64,000 nucleotides of DNA from Anaerolineaceae bacterium (lineage in GTDB: Bacteria > Chloroflexota > Anaerolineae > Anaerolineales > Anaerolineaceae), in the NCBI GenBank assembly GCA_029975475.1, contig JARKPB010000010.1, positions 248,001 through 312,000 of the forward strand. The letters are read 5' to 3'. The notes under the pieces are model-generated. The model was given only the letters and a program-made list of their open reading frames with translations, did no database searches and was not told the origin of the DNA. Below are positions 52,634 to 61,633 of the stretch, one piece after another. Both the position numbers and the translations under genes were made by a program. Position 1 is the stretch's first letter. Each line of letters begins with the position of its first letter.

Positions 52634-52704
52634 GCTTCCTCCTTTTACGAGTCAGGTTCCCCTCTCGCAAGCCGACTTGCATAAAATTGTGCGCGCGCCA
52701 GCGC

Positions 52705-53187
52705 TTAGACAGAAGCGGCTGCCTCCGCGTGTTCACACACAGTTGTATTCAAGTTGGCTCCGCAGATCACACACAAGCCCTTACAGTCTGGCTGACAGAG
52801 GGGCTTGATCGGTAACTCCAGTAATAAATACTCCCGCAGCAACGGAGCCAGGTCCACCTGGCCGTCTTCTGGAACCAGCAGACCGGAATCGGTAACGTTG
52901 TTGCGGGTAAAAGCAAATAATTCCTCAAAGTCAGTATGGATATCCTGATGATATTCATCCAGACAGCGGACGCACTCCTGGACGGTATCGCCGTGAAAAT
53001 CCCCCTGAAAGAGAAGGCCCTGCGGGGTGCGGCTGATGCGAACGGAACCGCTCAGGTGACTCACTAAAAAATCTTCAGAAAAACTGAATTCAGGGACATC
53101 AAATTGCATGTCCCTGTACGTCCCAATCGATTGATGCACCAGAAAACCAATATTTACCCGTAATGGAAAGCGCGGATTAAAGGTCAC
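52705..53187 (-). CDS. YceD/DUF177 family protein
   Basis: A 160-residue DUF177 protein, usually encoded beside rpmF and linked to 23S rRNA/ribosome assembly. The start FNPRFPLRVNIGFL and FDVPEF are family features. A Cys set near residue 70 (VQECVRCLDEY) and another at the end (CQPDCKGLCVICGANLNTTVC) could bind zinc. GTG at 53187 is taken as start because the transcription start implied by the promoter is near 53227. Here rpoD follows instead of rpmF. Confidence 0.88.
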   Translation of the reverse strand: MTFNPRFPLRVNIGFLVHQSIGTYRDMQFDVPEFSFSEDFLVSHLSGSVRISRTPQGLLFQGDFHGDTVQECVRCLDEYHQDIHTDFEELFAFTRNNVTDSGLLVPEDGQVDLAPLLREYLLLELPIKPLCQPDCKGLCVICGANLNTTVCEHAEAAASV

Positions 53188-53233
53188 GGTATCACATTTT
53201 AAGGAAGTAGAATATAATGAAACGTACGCGAAA

Positions 53234-53262
53234 ATTATAGCACGCGGCGACTCGCTAGTCAA
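53234..53262 (-). promoter_or_regulatory. Strong promoter of yceD-rpoD
   Basis: Minus strand: TTGACT (53257-53262), 17 bases, TATAAT (53234-53239), almost the full consensus. The transcript would start near 53227. Confidence 0.9.
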
Positions 53263-53291
53263 GTTTTTATGATTAATTTGATAAATATTAA

Positions 53292-53909
53292 ATGAAACCG
53301 GCCGCTCAACTCCTCATCGCCACCACCAACCCCGGAAAACGGATCGAAATCCAGGAAATTCTGGCGGATTTTACCCCGCCGCTCGAACTTAAACTGCCAC
53401 TCGAGCTGGGGATCGACCTCGAAGTGCCGGAAACCGGGCACAGCTACGCCGAAAATGCGGCGTTAAAAGCGCTGGCTTACGCGGCCCGCAGCGGCCTGCC
53501 AGCCCTGGCCGATGATTCCGGGCTGGAAGTCGAGACGCTGGACGGCGCGCCGGGGTTATTCTCAGCCCGGTACGCGCCTCAGCCCGGCGCGACCGACGCT
53601 GACCGGCGGCGCTACCTGCTGGCCAACCTGGCGGACAAACCCCGCCCGTGGAAGGCGCGCTTTGTCTGCGCTGTGGCGCTTGCCCTACCGGACGGGCGCC
53701 TGCTGCACAGCCGCGGCGAATGCCCCGGCGAGATTATTCCGCAGGAACTGGGCAGCAACGGCTTCGGGTATGATCCGATCTTCTGGATGCCGGAATTCGA
53801 AGCCACCATGGCGCAGTTGAGCGCCGCACAGAAAAACCGCATCAGCCACCGCGCCCAGGCCCTGCGCGCGGCTTTTCCGCTGCTGGCGCAGGTCTTTTCC
53901 CGGGATTGA
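53292..53909 (+). CDS. rdgB: XTP/dITP pyrophosphatase
   Basis: A 205-residue Ham1/RdgB enzyme that hydrolyses non-canonical purine NTPs. Marks: IATTNPGKRIEIQEIL (10-25), ADDSGLEVETLDGAPG (about 73-88), SARYAP, and GSNGFGYDPIFWMPE (near 155-169), where substrate-binding residues lie. The upstream spacer is AT-rich with no clear ribosome site. It is divergent from yceD. Confidence 0.93.
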   Translation: MKPAAQLLIATTNPGKRIEIQEILADFTPPLELKLPLELGIDLEVPETGHSYAENAALKALAYAARSGLPALADDSGLEVETLDGAPGLFSARYAPQPGATDADRRRYLLANLADKPRPWKARFVCAVALALPDGRLLHSRGECPGEIIPQELGSNGFGYDPIFWMPEFEATMAQLSAAQKNRISHRAQALRAAFPLLAQVFSRD

Positions 53910-53919
53910 CCCAATGAAA

Positions 53920-53949
53920 AAAACGCCCGCTGAAGTCAGCGGGCGTTTT
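53920..53949. terminator. Bidirectional intrinsic terminator
   Basis: A 13-bp perfect stem AAAACGCCCGCTG / CAGCGGGCGTTTT with a 4-base loop between convergent rdgB and PPK2 genes. Confidence 0.93.
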
Positions 53950-53961
53950 ACCGCGTGCGGC

Positions 53962-54786
53962 TTACTCTGCCAGCAGGCGCTGGCGGTACGGGGCGAGATC
54001 TTCGGTTTGTTTGGGATAGGACATCTTCAGCCCCTTCAGCGTATCCACCAGAATACTCAGAACGGCCAGGTTGCGGTACCAGTTGCGGTTGGCCGGGATG
54101 GCATACCAGGGGGCGGTGTGCGCGCTGGTCTCGTTCAGCGCGTCTTCAAAGGCGCGCTGATAATCATCCCAGAGTTTGCGCTCTTCCAGATCGGCAGGGT
54201 TGAACTTCCACTGCTTTTCGGGAATGTCGATGCGCTCGAGCAGGCGTTCCTTCTGCTCATCTTTGGAGATATGCAGATAGAATTTAAGAATCGTGGTGCC
54301 TTCCTCAGCCAGCATGCGCTCAAAATCGCGAATCTGGCGGTAGCGCCGTTTGGTCTCGTCGGCGTCAATCCAGCCTTTGACGCGCACAATCAGCACATCC
54401 TCGTAATGCGAACGGTTGAAGACGACGATCTCGCCGCGGGCTGGAACGCAGGCGTGCACCCGCCACAGATAGTCGTGCGCCAGTTCCAGCGGGGTAGGCG
54501 CCTTAAAGGACGCCACCTTTACTCCCTGCGGATTGACCCCCTCAAAGACGGCGCGGATCGTGCCGTCTTTACCGCCGGTATCAATAGCCTGAAAAACGAC
54601 CAGCAAGCGCTGTTTCCCCTCAGCATACAGCATCTCCTGCAGCCCGGCCAGCTCGGCGCGCAGCTTGAGGATGCGCTCCTGCGCCTTTTCTTTTCCGTCT
54701 TTGAAGCACGAACGATCGTCAGCGTCCAGTTTGGCGATTTTAAAGCCGCCCTCCGGCGGGATGCGGTACTTCTCAAAACCGGCCAT
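53962..54786 (-). CDS. ppk2: Polyphosphate kinase 2 family protein
   Basis: A 274-residue PPK2 with Walker A FQAIDTGGKDGT (65-76) and Walker B FNRSHYEDVL (near 121-130), and the lid block with RRYRQIRDFERML. PPK2 moves phosphate between polyphosphate and nucleotides. Length and single domain suit class I or III (ADP/AMP phosphorylation). The ATG at 54786 follows AAAGGACCGC. It is the last gene of the KamA operon. Confidence 0.9.
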   Translation of the reverse strand: MAGFEKYRIPPEGGFKIAKLDADDRSCFKDGKEKAQERILKLRAELAGLQEMLYAEGKQRLLVVFQAIDTGGKDGTIRAVFEGVNPQGVKVASFKAPTPLELAHDYLWRVHACVPARGEIVVFNRSHYEDVLIVRVKGWIDADETKRRYRQIRDFERMLAEEGTTILKFYLHISKDEQKERLLERIDIPEKQWKFNPADLEERKLWDDYQRAFEDALNETSAHTAPWYAIPANRNWYRNLAVLSILVDTLKGLKMSYPKQTEDLAPYRQRLLAE

Positions 54787-54809
54787 GCGGTCCTTTCCGG
54801 CGGCGGGGT

Positions 54810-55766
54810 TTAGTCCTCGTCACCGATAATTTTAAAGATGCGGTCGATGACTTCTTCGGTCATTTTTTCGGCTACTTCAGCGGCCATCAAATTTTCATCC
54901 AGCTGTTCCAGACGCGACGCGCCGGTAATCACGCTGCTGACTTCCTTGCGCCGTAAAATCCAGGCGATGGCCAGCTGGGCGGTGGTGATATCCAGTTCTT
55001 GAGCCAGGGTGGTCAGCTGGCGCACTTTTGCAATCCGTTCGGGGGTAATCCGCTCGCGGATCCAGGCCATATCCTCCTGCGAAGCGCGGCTGCCTTCCGG
55101 AATTCCTTCGTTGTATTTTCCGCTCAGGATGCCAAAATACAGCGGGCTCCAGGTGGTCAGGCCAATGCCCAGGTCCTTGACCAGCGGCATCAGCTCTTTT
55201 TCTACCCGCTGGCGGTGAAAGAGGTTGTACTGCGGCTGTTCCATGGTCGGGGGGATCAGGCCGTGCTGGCGGGCAATCCCGTGCGCGCGGGCGACCTGCG
55301 AGGCTTCCCATTCCGAGGTTCCCCAGTAAAGAATCTTGCCTTGTTGAATGAGGATGTTCATTGTGCGCACAACTTCCTCAATGGGCGTGTCGGGATCATA
55401 GCGGTGGCAGAAATACAGGTCAACGTAATCGGTGTCAAGCCGCTTGAGCGACGCGTGAATCGATTCCATGATGTGCTTGCGCGACAACCCGCGGCCGTTG
55501 GGCCCGGGCATGGTCGGCCAGAAGACCTTGCTGGAGATGACCAGAGCTTCGCGCGGCAAGCTTTTGATGGTGCGCCCCATGACTTCTTCGGCTTTCCCGT
55601 TGGCGTAGATATCCGCGTTGTCAAAAAAATTTACGCCATGGTCATAGGCCGCGTGGATCAGATCTTCGGCGGTCTTTTCCTGGATCTGCTGGCCAAAGGT
55701 CAGCCAGGCGCCCAGGGAGATTTCACTGACTTTCAGGCCGGAACGGCCAAGACGGCGGTAGTGCAT
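54810..55766 (-). CDS. Aldo/keto reductase (Kv-beta/YajO-like)
   Basis: A 318-residue AKR with catalytic D49, Y54 (FFDNADIYANGKAE), K80 and H121 (LYFCHRYDP) and an NADPH-binding C-terminal part. The family reduces aldehydes and ketones; substrate open. ATG at 55766 after AAAGGAT; a longer in-frame start at 55844 falls inside the methyltransferase gene. It is 13 bases downstream of the FkbM gene and 23 upstream of PPK2. Confidence 0.9.
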   Translation of the reverse strand: MHYRRLGRSGLKVSEISLGAWLTFGQQIQEKTAEDLIHAAYDHGVNFFDNADIYANGKAEEVMGRTIKSLPREALVISSKVFWPTMPGPNGRGLSRKHIMESIHASLKRLDTDYVDLYFCHRYDPDTPIEEVVRTMNILIQQGKILYWGTSEWEASQVARAHGIARQHGLIPPTMEQPQYNLFHRQRVEKELMPLVKDLGIGLTTWSPLYFGILSGKYNEGIPEGSRASQEDMAWIRERITPERIAKVRQLTTLAQELDITTAQLAIAWILRRKEVSSVITGASRLEQLDENLMAAEVAEKMTEEVIDRIFKIIGDED

Positions 55767-55779
55767 AATTTTTATCCTT

Positions 55780-56646
55780 TCACTTTTTTGCGGGCGGCAG
55801 GCCCACCAGGTAGGCCTTCCAGTCCAGATCGTCAATTGAAGCAACCGGCGGGTAGCCGCGCGCCATGCGCAGGAAGGTATAACCGGCTGCCAGCAAAGCC
55901 TGCGCGACCACTCTTCCAGCCTCGTGGCCGTGCATTTCGATCAACAGGACGGGCGGCGCTTCGCGCAGCAGGCGGCTCATCCCGCGAATGGCCAGCGCTT
56001 CACCGCCCTCTATATCCATTTTAACCACATCCGGCAGGGGATAGCCGCGCCGGTAGACGATTTCATCCAGCGTCACGCCTTCGACGCGGAGGTGCTGCTG
56101 GTACGCCTCGTTATCCCGGCCAGCCGAGCCCTGGACCTTGCCCATACTGGTCGAAGCATGCACCAGGAAAGTTACCGTTCCCGGTTTATCGACCACCGCG
56201 GCGTCAAGCACCTGCACCCTGCCTTCCAGGTCATTGAGCGCCAGGTTGCGGCGCAGCCGCTCGATGTTCACCGGCAGGGCTTCCACCGCCACCACCCGGC
56301 CCGCGTCCCCGACCCGGCGCGCCAGCAGCAGGCTGATATAACCGATATTCGCGCCGACATCATAGGCGGTCATCCCCGGCCTGACAAAACGCCGCAGCGC
56401 CTTCTGCAGCTCGGCTTCATAGGTGCCCAGCCAGTAGTCTTTCTCGGTGTGCAGGTCCAGTTCCAAACGATAGCCAGCCAGTCCGCCAGCCGCAACCTTA
56501 ACAATCGTCCTGCCTTCCGGGGCGGCTTCATTGAGCGTATTGCGAAGCAAGCGGGCCAGCGGCCGGAAGCGGTAGATAGCCTGTTTGAGGCGGTCAGGCA
56601 GCAGACGGGCAGCCAGGCTGGCGGCGGCGAGCAGAAGCTTCTTCAA
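55780..56646 (-). CDS. FkbM family methyltransferase
   Basis: A 288-residue SAM methyltransferase with motif I YDVGANIGYIS (95-105), VVAVEALP after the next strand, and VVKMDIEGGEALAIRG, the FkbM signature. O-methylation of sugars or polyketide-like groups is typical. The start is TTG at 56646, three bases after the KamA stop, with GAGGA in front, so the genes are coupled. Confidence 0.85.
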   Translation of the reverse strand: MKKLLLAAASLAARLLPDRLKQAIYRFRPLARLLRNTLNEAAPEGRTIVKVAAGGLAGYRLELDLHTEKDYWLGTYEAELQKALRRFVRPGMTAYDVGANIGYISLLLARRVGDAGRVVAVEALPVNIERLRRNLALNDLEGRVQVLDAAVVDKPGTVTFLVHASTSMGKVQGSAGRDNEAYQQHLRVEGVTLDEIVYRRGYPLPDVVKMDIEGGEALAIRGMSRLLREAPPVLLIEMHGHEAGRVVAQALLAAGYTFLRMARGYPPVASIDDLDWKAYLVGLPPAKK

Positions 56647-56649
56647 GTG

Positions 56650-57987
56650 TTAATCCTCATTGCCGCTGCCAATGCCCAGCGGTTTCCATTTATCCGCGTT
56701 GTCGCGCAGCCGGTGCGCGCCGCCGCCGCGGTTATGCAGCTGGTCAAAACCTTCCGGTTTAATGAACATATCCACGCCGTCCAGCAGCCCGCTCACGCCT
56801 TCCTGCCCGGGTTCCATCCGGCGAGTCCGGCAGTACGGGCAGGTTTTGGGATCGTGCGGCTCGTAGGTCAGCGGTTCTTCGTAGGTGCTGATATAGCCTT
56901 CGTAATTGCGAAGCACAATTTTATGATCGCTGGCTGAGATCTGGTAATTGGGCATGACCGGGATTTTACCCCCACCGCCAGGCGCATCCACCACGTAGGT
57001 CGGCACGGCGTAGCCGGAGGTGTGGCCGCGCAGACCCTCAATGATCTCGATTCCTTTTGCCACCGGGGTGCGAAAATGCCCGGCGCCTTCCACCAGGTCG
57101 CACTGGTAGAGGTAATACGGGCGCACGCGGATGCGCACCAGGTCCTGAACCAGTTTGCGCTGAATGTGCACGCAGTCGTTCACCCCGGCCAGCAGCACCG
57201 ATTGATTGCCCAGCGGTATGCCGGCACGGGTGAGTTTATCGGCTGCCTGCGCCAGTTCAGCGGTAATTTCATTGGGATGGTTGACATGGATATTCATCCA
57301 GACCGGGTGGTACTTCTGGAGCATGTCGCACAGCTCGTCCGTCACCCGCTGGGGCATAAAGACCGGCACGCGCGTGCCCAGGCGAATAATCTCGATATGC
57401 TCAATCTCGCGCAGACGCGCGATCAGCTCTTCCAGCAGCTTGGGCGCCAGGGTGAGCGGATCTCCGCCGGAGAGGAGCACGTCGCGCACCTGCGGAGTGC
57501 GGCGCAGGTATTCAATCTGGGCTTCAAATTCGCTGCGCGAAAACGTGGCCGAGGGATCGCCGACGATCCGCGAGCGGGTGCAGTAGCGGCAGTAAGAGGC
57601 GCACTGGGTGGTAACCAGCATCAAAACCCGGTCGGGATACCGGTGCACCAGACCCGGCACGGGAGAATGGCGGTCTTCAGCCAGCGAATCTTCCATCATA
57701 CCGGTAAAGGGCAGCACCTCGCAGTCAGTGGGGATAATCTGCTTGCGGATCGGGTCGTGAGGATCATCCGGATCGATCAAAGAGACAAAATATGGGGTGA
57801 CATCCACCCGGAAGAGTCCCTGGGTAGACAGGGCTTTGCGTTCGTCCTCGGTCAGGGTGAGGACATGTTCAAAATCTTCAACCGTGTTCAGGCGCTTGCT
57901 CAACTGCCAGCGCCAGTCATTCCATTTTTCATCGGGCACATCGGCAAAATAGGGTGCCCGCCGGGAGCGGAAAGGAGCAGGAGACAT
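56650..57987 (-). CDS. kamA: Lysine 2,3-aminomutase family radical SAM enzyme
   Basis: A 445-residue KamA with the 4Fe-4S motif C129-C133-C136 (QCASYCRYC), PLP lysine K341 in DAPGGGGK, and a C-terminal zinc-type CPYC pair. D297 (QCDLVEG) and D334 match the two aspartates that hold the lysine amino group in clostridial LAM; glutamate mutases carry Lys and Asn there, so lysine is the likely substrate. The product, beta-lysine, serves as osmolyte precursor, antibiotic part or degradation intermediate. No acetyltransferase AblB is adjacent. CGAGGTGAAAA precedes the ATG. Confidence 0.93.
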   Translation of the reverse strand: MSPAPFRSRRAPYFADVPDEKWNDWRWQLSKRLNTVEDFEHVLTLTEDERKALSTQGLFRVDVTPYFVSLIDPDDPHDPIRKQIIPTDCEVLPFTGMMEDSLAEDRHSPVPGLVHRYPDRVLMLVTTQCASYCRYCTRSRIVGDPSATFSRSEFEAQIEYLRRTPQVRDVLLSGGDPLTLAPKLLEELIARLREIEHIEIIRLGTRVPVFMPQRVTDELCDMLQKYHPVWMNIHVNHPNEITAELAQAADKLTRAGIPLGNQSVLLAGVNDCVHIQRKLVQDLVRIRVRPYYLYQCDLVEGAGHFRTPVAKGIEIIEGLRGHTSGYAVPTYVVDAPGGGGKIPVMPNYQISASDHKIVLRNYEGYISTYEEPLTYEPHDPKTCPYCRTRRMEPGQEGVSGLLDGVDMFIKPEGFDQLHNRGGGAHRLRDNADKWKPLGIGSGNED

Positions 57988-58157
57988 TTTTCACCTCGTT
58001 AAGCCATAAGGATCATCGGCCTGTCAACAATACGGCAGAATACGCCGGCGGGGCAATGCCCCGGGACAACCAGCAGCGATCAGCCCCGCGGGGGGTCGTG
58101 GTCGGTGCGGTAAAAGCCGGCAAAGAGCGAAAGTCGAACCCAGTATGCCATAGGAAT

Positions 58158-58186
58158 ATTTTAAGGGGAAAAGAGGTACGGGTCAA
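58158..58186 (-). promoter_or_regulatory. Promoter of the kamA operon
   Basis: Minus strand: TTGACC (58181-58186), 17 bases, TAAAAT (58158-58163). The leader of ~165 bases contains a CGGGGC-ATT-GCCCCG hairpin at 58047-58061. The rest of the 275-base interval up to the SDR gene shows a plus-strand TATAAA near 58221. Confidence 0.7.
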
Positions 58187-58262
58187 TCATCCCCGGCGCG
58201 CCTATCAAACCGCCGGCTGTGTTATAAATTAATGACTGGTTGTGGAGATGCAGGAGGAACGC

Positions 58263-59007
58263 ATGATCAGAGCCGTCTTGATCACCGGGGGAATGAGCGA
58301 CATCGGGCGGGCCGCCGGCGGCCTTCGCCAGAGCCGGTTACGGCGTGGCGGTTAACTACCGCCGCCAGGCCGAACAGGCTGAAGCGTTCGCCCGCGAACT
58401 GCGAGACCGCCACGGCGCGCCGAACGCCGTGGCGTTGAAAGCGGATGTGCGCCAGCGGGAAGCCGTGAGCGCAATGATGGACGCAGCCTGGGAGAGGCTG
58501 GGCGGGCTGACCGTGCTGGTCAACAACGCCGGGATCAACAAGGACCGCGCCTTTCTGGAGATGAGCGACGAGGACTGGCACATCGTGCTGGATACGATTT
58601 TGACCGGTTCTTTCCTGTGCGCCCAGGAGTTCGCCCGGCGCTTCACAGGCGAAAGCGGCTGCATCCTCAACCTGGGCGCGACCACCGGGCTGAAGGGGCG
58701 CAAGAACGGGGTCAATTACTGCAGCGCGCGGGCCGGCATCCTGACCTTCACCAAGTGTCTGGCGCTGGAACTGGCTCCGCGCATCCGCGTTAACACGATC
58801 ACCCCCGGCTGGATTGACACCGCCGAGGTGCGCGAGCGCTACCAGCTGGATATCCCGGAAAACCTGGCCAAAGCGGAGGCGAGCGTCCCGCTCGGGCGGC
58901 TGGGCCGGCCGGAGGAGATCGCCAGCCTGATGGTCTACCTGGCAGAGGCCGGCAGCTACATCAGCGGGCAGAATTTCTTCGTGGATGGCGGGTATTACAT
59001 GCATTAA
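58263..59007 (+). pseudogene. Short-chain dehydrogenase with frameshift (FabG-like)
   Basis: The start (ATG 58263 behind GGAGGAACGC) encodes the SDR N-terminus MIRAVLITGGMSDIGRA, but this frame stops at about 58355. The rest (AAFARAGYGVAVNYRR onward) is in the next frame and open to 59007. A single extra base in the GC-rich stretch near 58310-58322 explains this. The body has NNAG and the C-terminal DGGYYMH, but the cofactor motif reads TGGMSDIG and the catalytic YxxxK is YCSAR with R for K. So it is either a true pseudogene or a sequencing error in an already odd SDR. Confidence 0.75.
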
Positions 59008-59014
59008 AGCGGAT

Positions 59015-59470
59015 ATGGATACCCTGGATCGGCTATTTATCATCACCTCTTTTACGATCAGCCTGGCTTTGATCGCGCACTTTGCCTTGCGCAAATGGCG
59101 GTTTGAAACCGCGGTGAAGTACGGCTGGTGGGTGTATCTGCTTGGGCTGCCCGCCGCGGCGGTCAGCCTGGCGCTGCTGCTGGCTGGAAAGGCCTGGTAC
59201 TTCTGGCTGGGCGGCTTCTTGTACCTTGCCTGGGCGGTGTTTGGCCTGGTGGTCGAATACGGCTTGAAGATCGAATGGCGCAGTCCGATCCGGCCGGCGG
59301 TCTTTATCCCCTATATCGTCCTCTACCTGGCGATGCAAATGTTCTACTGGTTTCCGCTGGCGCGCCTGACCAGGCTGCTGGTGTATGTCTACGCGGGATT
59401 GTATGTCCTGGCAACCTGGCTGAATGTGACTTCTCACCAGAAAAATGTCCCCTCGATTGAGGCCAAATGA
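59015..59470 (+). CDS. Membrane protein of unknown function
   Basis: A 151-residue protein with about five hydrophobic segments (WWVYLLGLPAAAVSLALLLA is one). No family recognised. The ATG at 59015 is 7 bases after the SDR stop; the stop overlaps the next ATG (ATGA), indicating a three-gene translation-coupled set. Confidence 0.65.
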   Translation: MDTLDRLFIITSFTISLALIAHFALRKWRFETAVKYGWWVYLLGLPAAAVSLALLLAGKAWYFWLGGFLYLAWAVFGLVVEYGLKIEWRSPIRPAVFIPYIVLYLAMQMFYWFPLARLTRLLVYVYAGLYVLATWLNVTSHQKNVPSIEAK

Positions 59471-59708
59471 AGCATGAAGTGGTACCAATCAATTGGACAA
59501 TCGAAGGCAAGCCCGACCTCCCGGCAGCGGCGCGGACCGCTGGGAGCGGGGGCTGGCCAGGGCGGCCGCGCTGCTCGGCAACCAGTGCCTGATCACCACC
59601 CCGGCGGGGTTTGAGAGGTCGGTCCCGGTGTTCAACCTCAAGATCCTCTCCGGGAACCCGGGGCGTGAAGTGCCGTACCGCGCTGGCCGTAGTAAAAACC
59701 CGGTCTGA
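59467..59708 (+). pseudogene. Small gene with apparent frameshift
   Basis: An ATG overlaps the stop of the membrane protein gene (ATGA), as expected for a coupled gene. The frame begins MKHEVVPINWTIEGKPD and ends soon after, while another frame carries on GADRWERGLARAAALLGNQC to 59708. Joining them needs one missing base near 59510-59530. The product is not recognised. The following 59709-59977 holds no gene I can support, only a perfect palindrome CCTGCTGGCTG/CAGCCAGCAGG at 59950-59971. Confidence 0.4.
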
Positions 59709-59977
59709 TCCAGCCATTCGTGAGAATTATGAATCAGCCGTTTTGATTGCCCGGGCGGCCATTATCTGCCATCCGCCTTTTACAGCCGGTGCCGGCTTCC
59801 GGGAAACCGCGGCGCATGACCGCGGGCTACAGGCGGGCCGTTTTTGCGGTATGGAGACCGCCCGCGCCTGGCTGATCGAATTGAAAGATGACAGCCTGCT
59901 AAATCTGCGACTCGAGCAATCGCTGCCCAACCACCTCCGGCGGTATTTTCCTGCTGGCTGCAGCCAGCAGGCTGCGG

Positions 59978-61633
59978 CTATTTATCCGGCGCCCAGATTT
60001 CGTAGTTATCAAATTCAAAGACCGCTTCGTCGCCCTGATTGTTCAGCTGCACGCCAAGCGCCGGTGTGCCGTAATTGATGGAGGAATCCTTCGCGCGCGC
60101 TACCTGGACACCGTTGATCCAAAACACAAACTCGCTGCCGACCGCGTACACTTCCAGACGGTTCCAACCCTTGCGTTTTATCGCGGCGGAATAGGTGTTG
60201 GGCAAGATGGTCTTCCACTCACCGCCAACCCAGGCATCAAAAGTAAATTCCTGAATCGACGGAGCAATTAAGAAGCGATAGTAATCATCACCAAACTGAC
60301 GGAAAAATAGGCCGGCCTGTCCGTCCTCTGGACCGCTCACCTGGCGCAGATACATAGACAGGTGAAAATCAAACTGATAGGCCGCTTTCGAAAGAACATA
60401 TGATGTCACTCCCTGTTTTGCCCTGCCTTCAAAGCGGTAAACCCCATCCTTAATCCGGAAGGTGTTGGTTTCCCAGTAATCGCCCAGGCTCAGCGAACCG
60501 GTGAACCACTTGCTTGGATTGAGATCAAAAGTATCGAACTGGATCAGCTTCCAACCGGCGGGCAATTTTACCGAAGGGGTTGAAGAGAAAGGCTCAATCA
60601 CGCTCGCATCACAGGTTTGGGGTTTGGTCCCGATCTTTCCGCCTGTGACCGAGATCCGGTAATGCAGCAAGCGCAGCTCCGGTGCCGCGTAATACAATTC
60701 CGCTTCCAAAGCATACGGGTTGCTGGCCTGGTCGGAATTCCAGTGATCTTTATAGACAAATTTCATCACCAGTTCGCCCTCCCAGCTGGTCATGATGGGG
60801 TTAAGGGCTTCTCGGCTGTGAACGGCGTTTTCGGGGTCTCCGGCGATTTGTACCTGAACGGCCTCAAATGACTGGCTTCCGGTGGCAGAAGACCCCCATA
60901 ACCCGTAGGTGCCGGGAGGAAGCTGGCTGGAGGAGGTTAGAAAGGCGGTCGTCACCCGGCGGCAAATTAAAATAGACGGCAGCGGTTTCGGGGTGAGCGA
61001 TGGTGTCGCGCTGGGCAGCGGCGTAAGGGTCGGCGGCGGGGTGGATGTCGGCGGCATCGTAACGGTGGAGGTGTAAGTGAGCGAAGGTTTAGGGGTCTTG
61101 CTCGGCTTCACCGCCCGCGCCGCGCGACTGTCTTTTCGCACCATTAAGATTACGGGCGTGGACGAATCCTCTGATTTAACCTTTCTGGAAATCCAGGTCG
61201 TGTTGCTCCGCTGAACATCAACCGCTTCAATTCCTTCCCGGTCAGCTTCTATCGATCCGTCTTCGCGAATATTGAGGACTACTTCATCCTTAAACCGCAG
61301 CCCGGCATAATCGGTGTACCCCAGATCCTTAATGAGAATGTGAATATTCTGGCTGCCCAGGGCGTCGGGACAATAGATCAGTTTGGTGATCTTGCCGGTG
61401 CGAATATCAATGATGCCGGAAGACGGGATGGAAGCCTTATCGCTGATTCCCCGGGCTGTAAAACCGCCTCCGCTTTCTGACCAGTATTCAAGATCAACGG
61501 CTTTTCCAGTCTTACAGAGCGGTTCCGTTGGCGTGTAATGATAAATATCGGAGTAACTCACCCGGGTATCGCAGGCGGAAAGGCAGGCGAGAAGCGCGAA
61601 TCCCATCAGCAGAAACACGATAACCCGTTTCAT
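59978..61633 (-). CDS. Large lipoprotein with C-terminal LamG/DUF1080-like domain
   Basis: A 551-residue lipoprotein: signal with lipobox LSAC (C21), an N-terminal domain to ~175, a Thr/Pro-rich linker (PSKTPKPSLTYTST, PPTSTPPPTLTPLP), a beta-rich middle part, and from about 360 a concanavalin-like domain (FDLNPSKWFTGSLSLGDYWE; LFFRQFGDDYYRFLI; WNRLEVYAVGSEFVFWINGV; LGVQLNNQGDEAVFEFDNYE). Such domains bind or cut sugars at the cell surface. The ATG at 61633 follows GGAGGAGAAG. The 61634-62016 gap holds its leader and an A/C-rich run at 61799-61860 with two GGGGTTAT repeats on the minus strand. Confidence 0.8.
   Translation of the reverse strand: MKRVIVFLLMGFALLACLSACDTRVSYSDIYHYTPTEPLCKTGKAVDLEYWSESGGGFTARGISDKASIPSSGIIDIRTGKITKLIYCPDALGSQNIHILIKDLGYTDYAGLRFKDEVVLNIREDGSIEADREGIEAVDVQRSNTTWISRKVKSEDSSTPVILMVRKDSRAARAVKPSKTPKPSLTYTSTVTMPPTSTPPPTLTPLPSATPSLTPKPLPSILICRRVTTAFLTSSSQLPPGTYGLWGSSATGSQSFEAVQVQIAGDPENAVHSREALNPIMTSWEGELVMKFVYKDHWNSDQASNPYALEAELYYAAPELRLLHYRISVTGGKIGTKPQTCDASVIEPFSSTPSVKLPAGWKLIQFDTFDLNPSKWFTGSLSLGDYWETNTFRIKDGVYRFEGRAKQGVTSYVLSKAAYQFDFHLSMYLRQVSGPEDGQAGLFFRQFGDDYYRFLIAPSIQEFTFDAWVGGEWKTILPNTYSAAIKRKGWNRLEVYAVGSEFVFWINGVQVARAKDSSINYGTPALGVQLNNQGDEAVFEFDNYEIWAPDK

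Noticed and set aside
59950-59971. Terminator of the large lipoprotein gene
   Set aside because: It is a perfect palindrome but is followed by A residues on the minus strand rather than T.
59611-60078. 155-codon plus-strand frame
   Set aside because: It runs through the spacer and antisense into the lipoprotein gene, has no ribosome site and resembles no protein.
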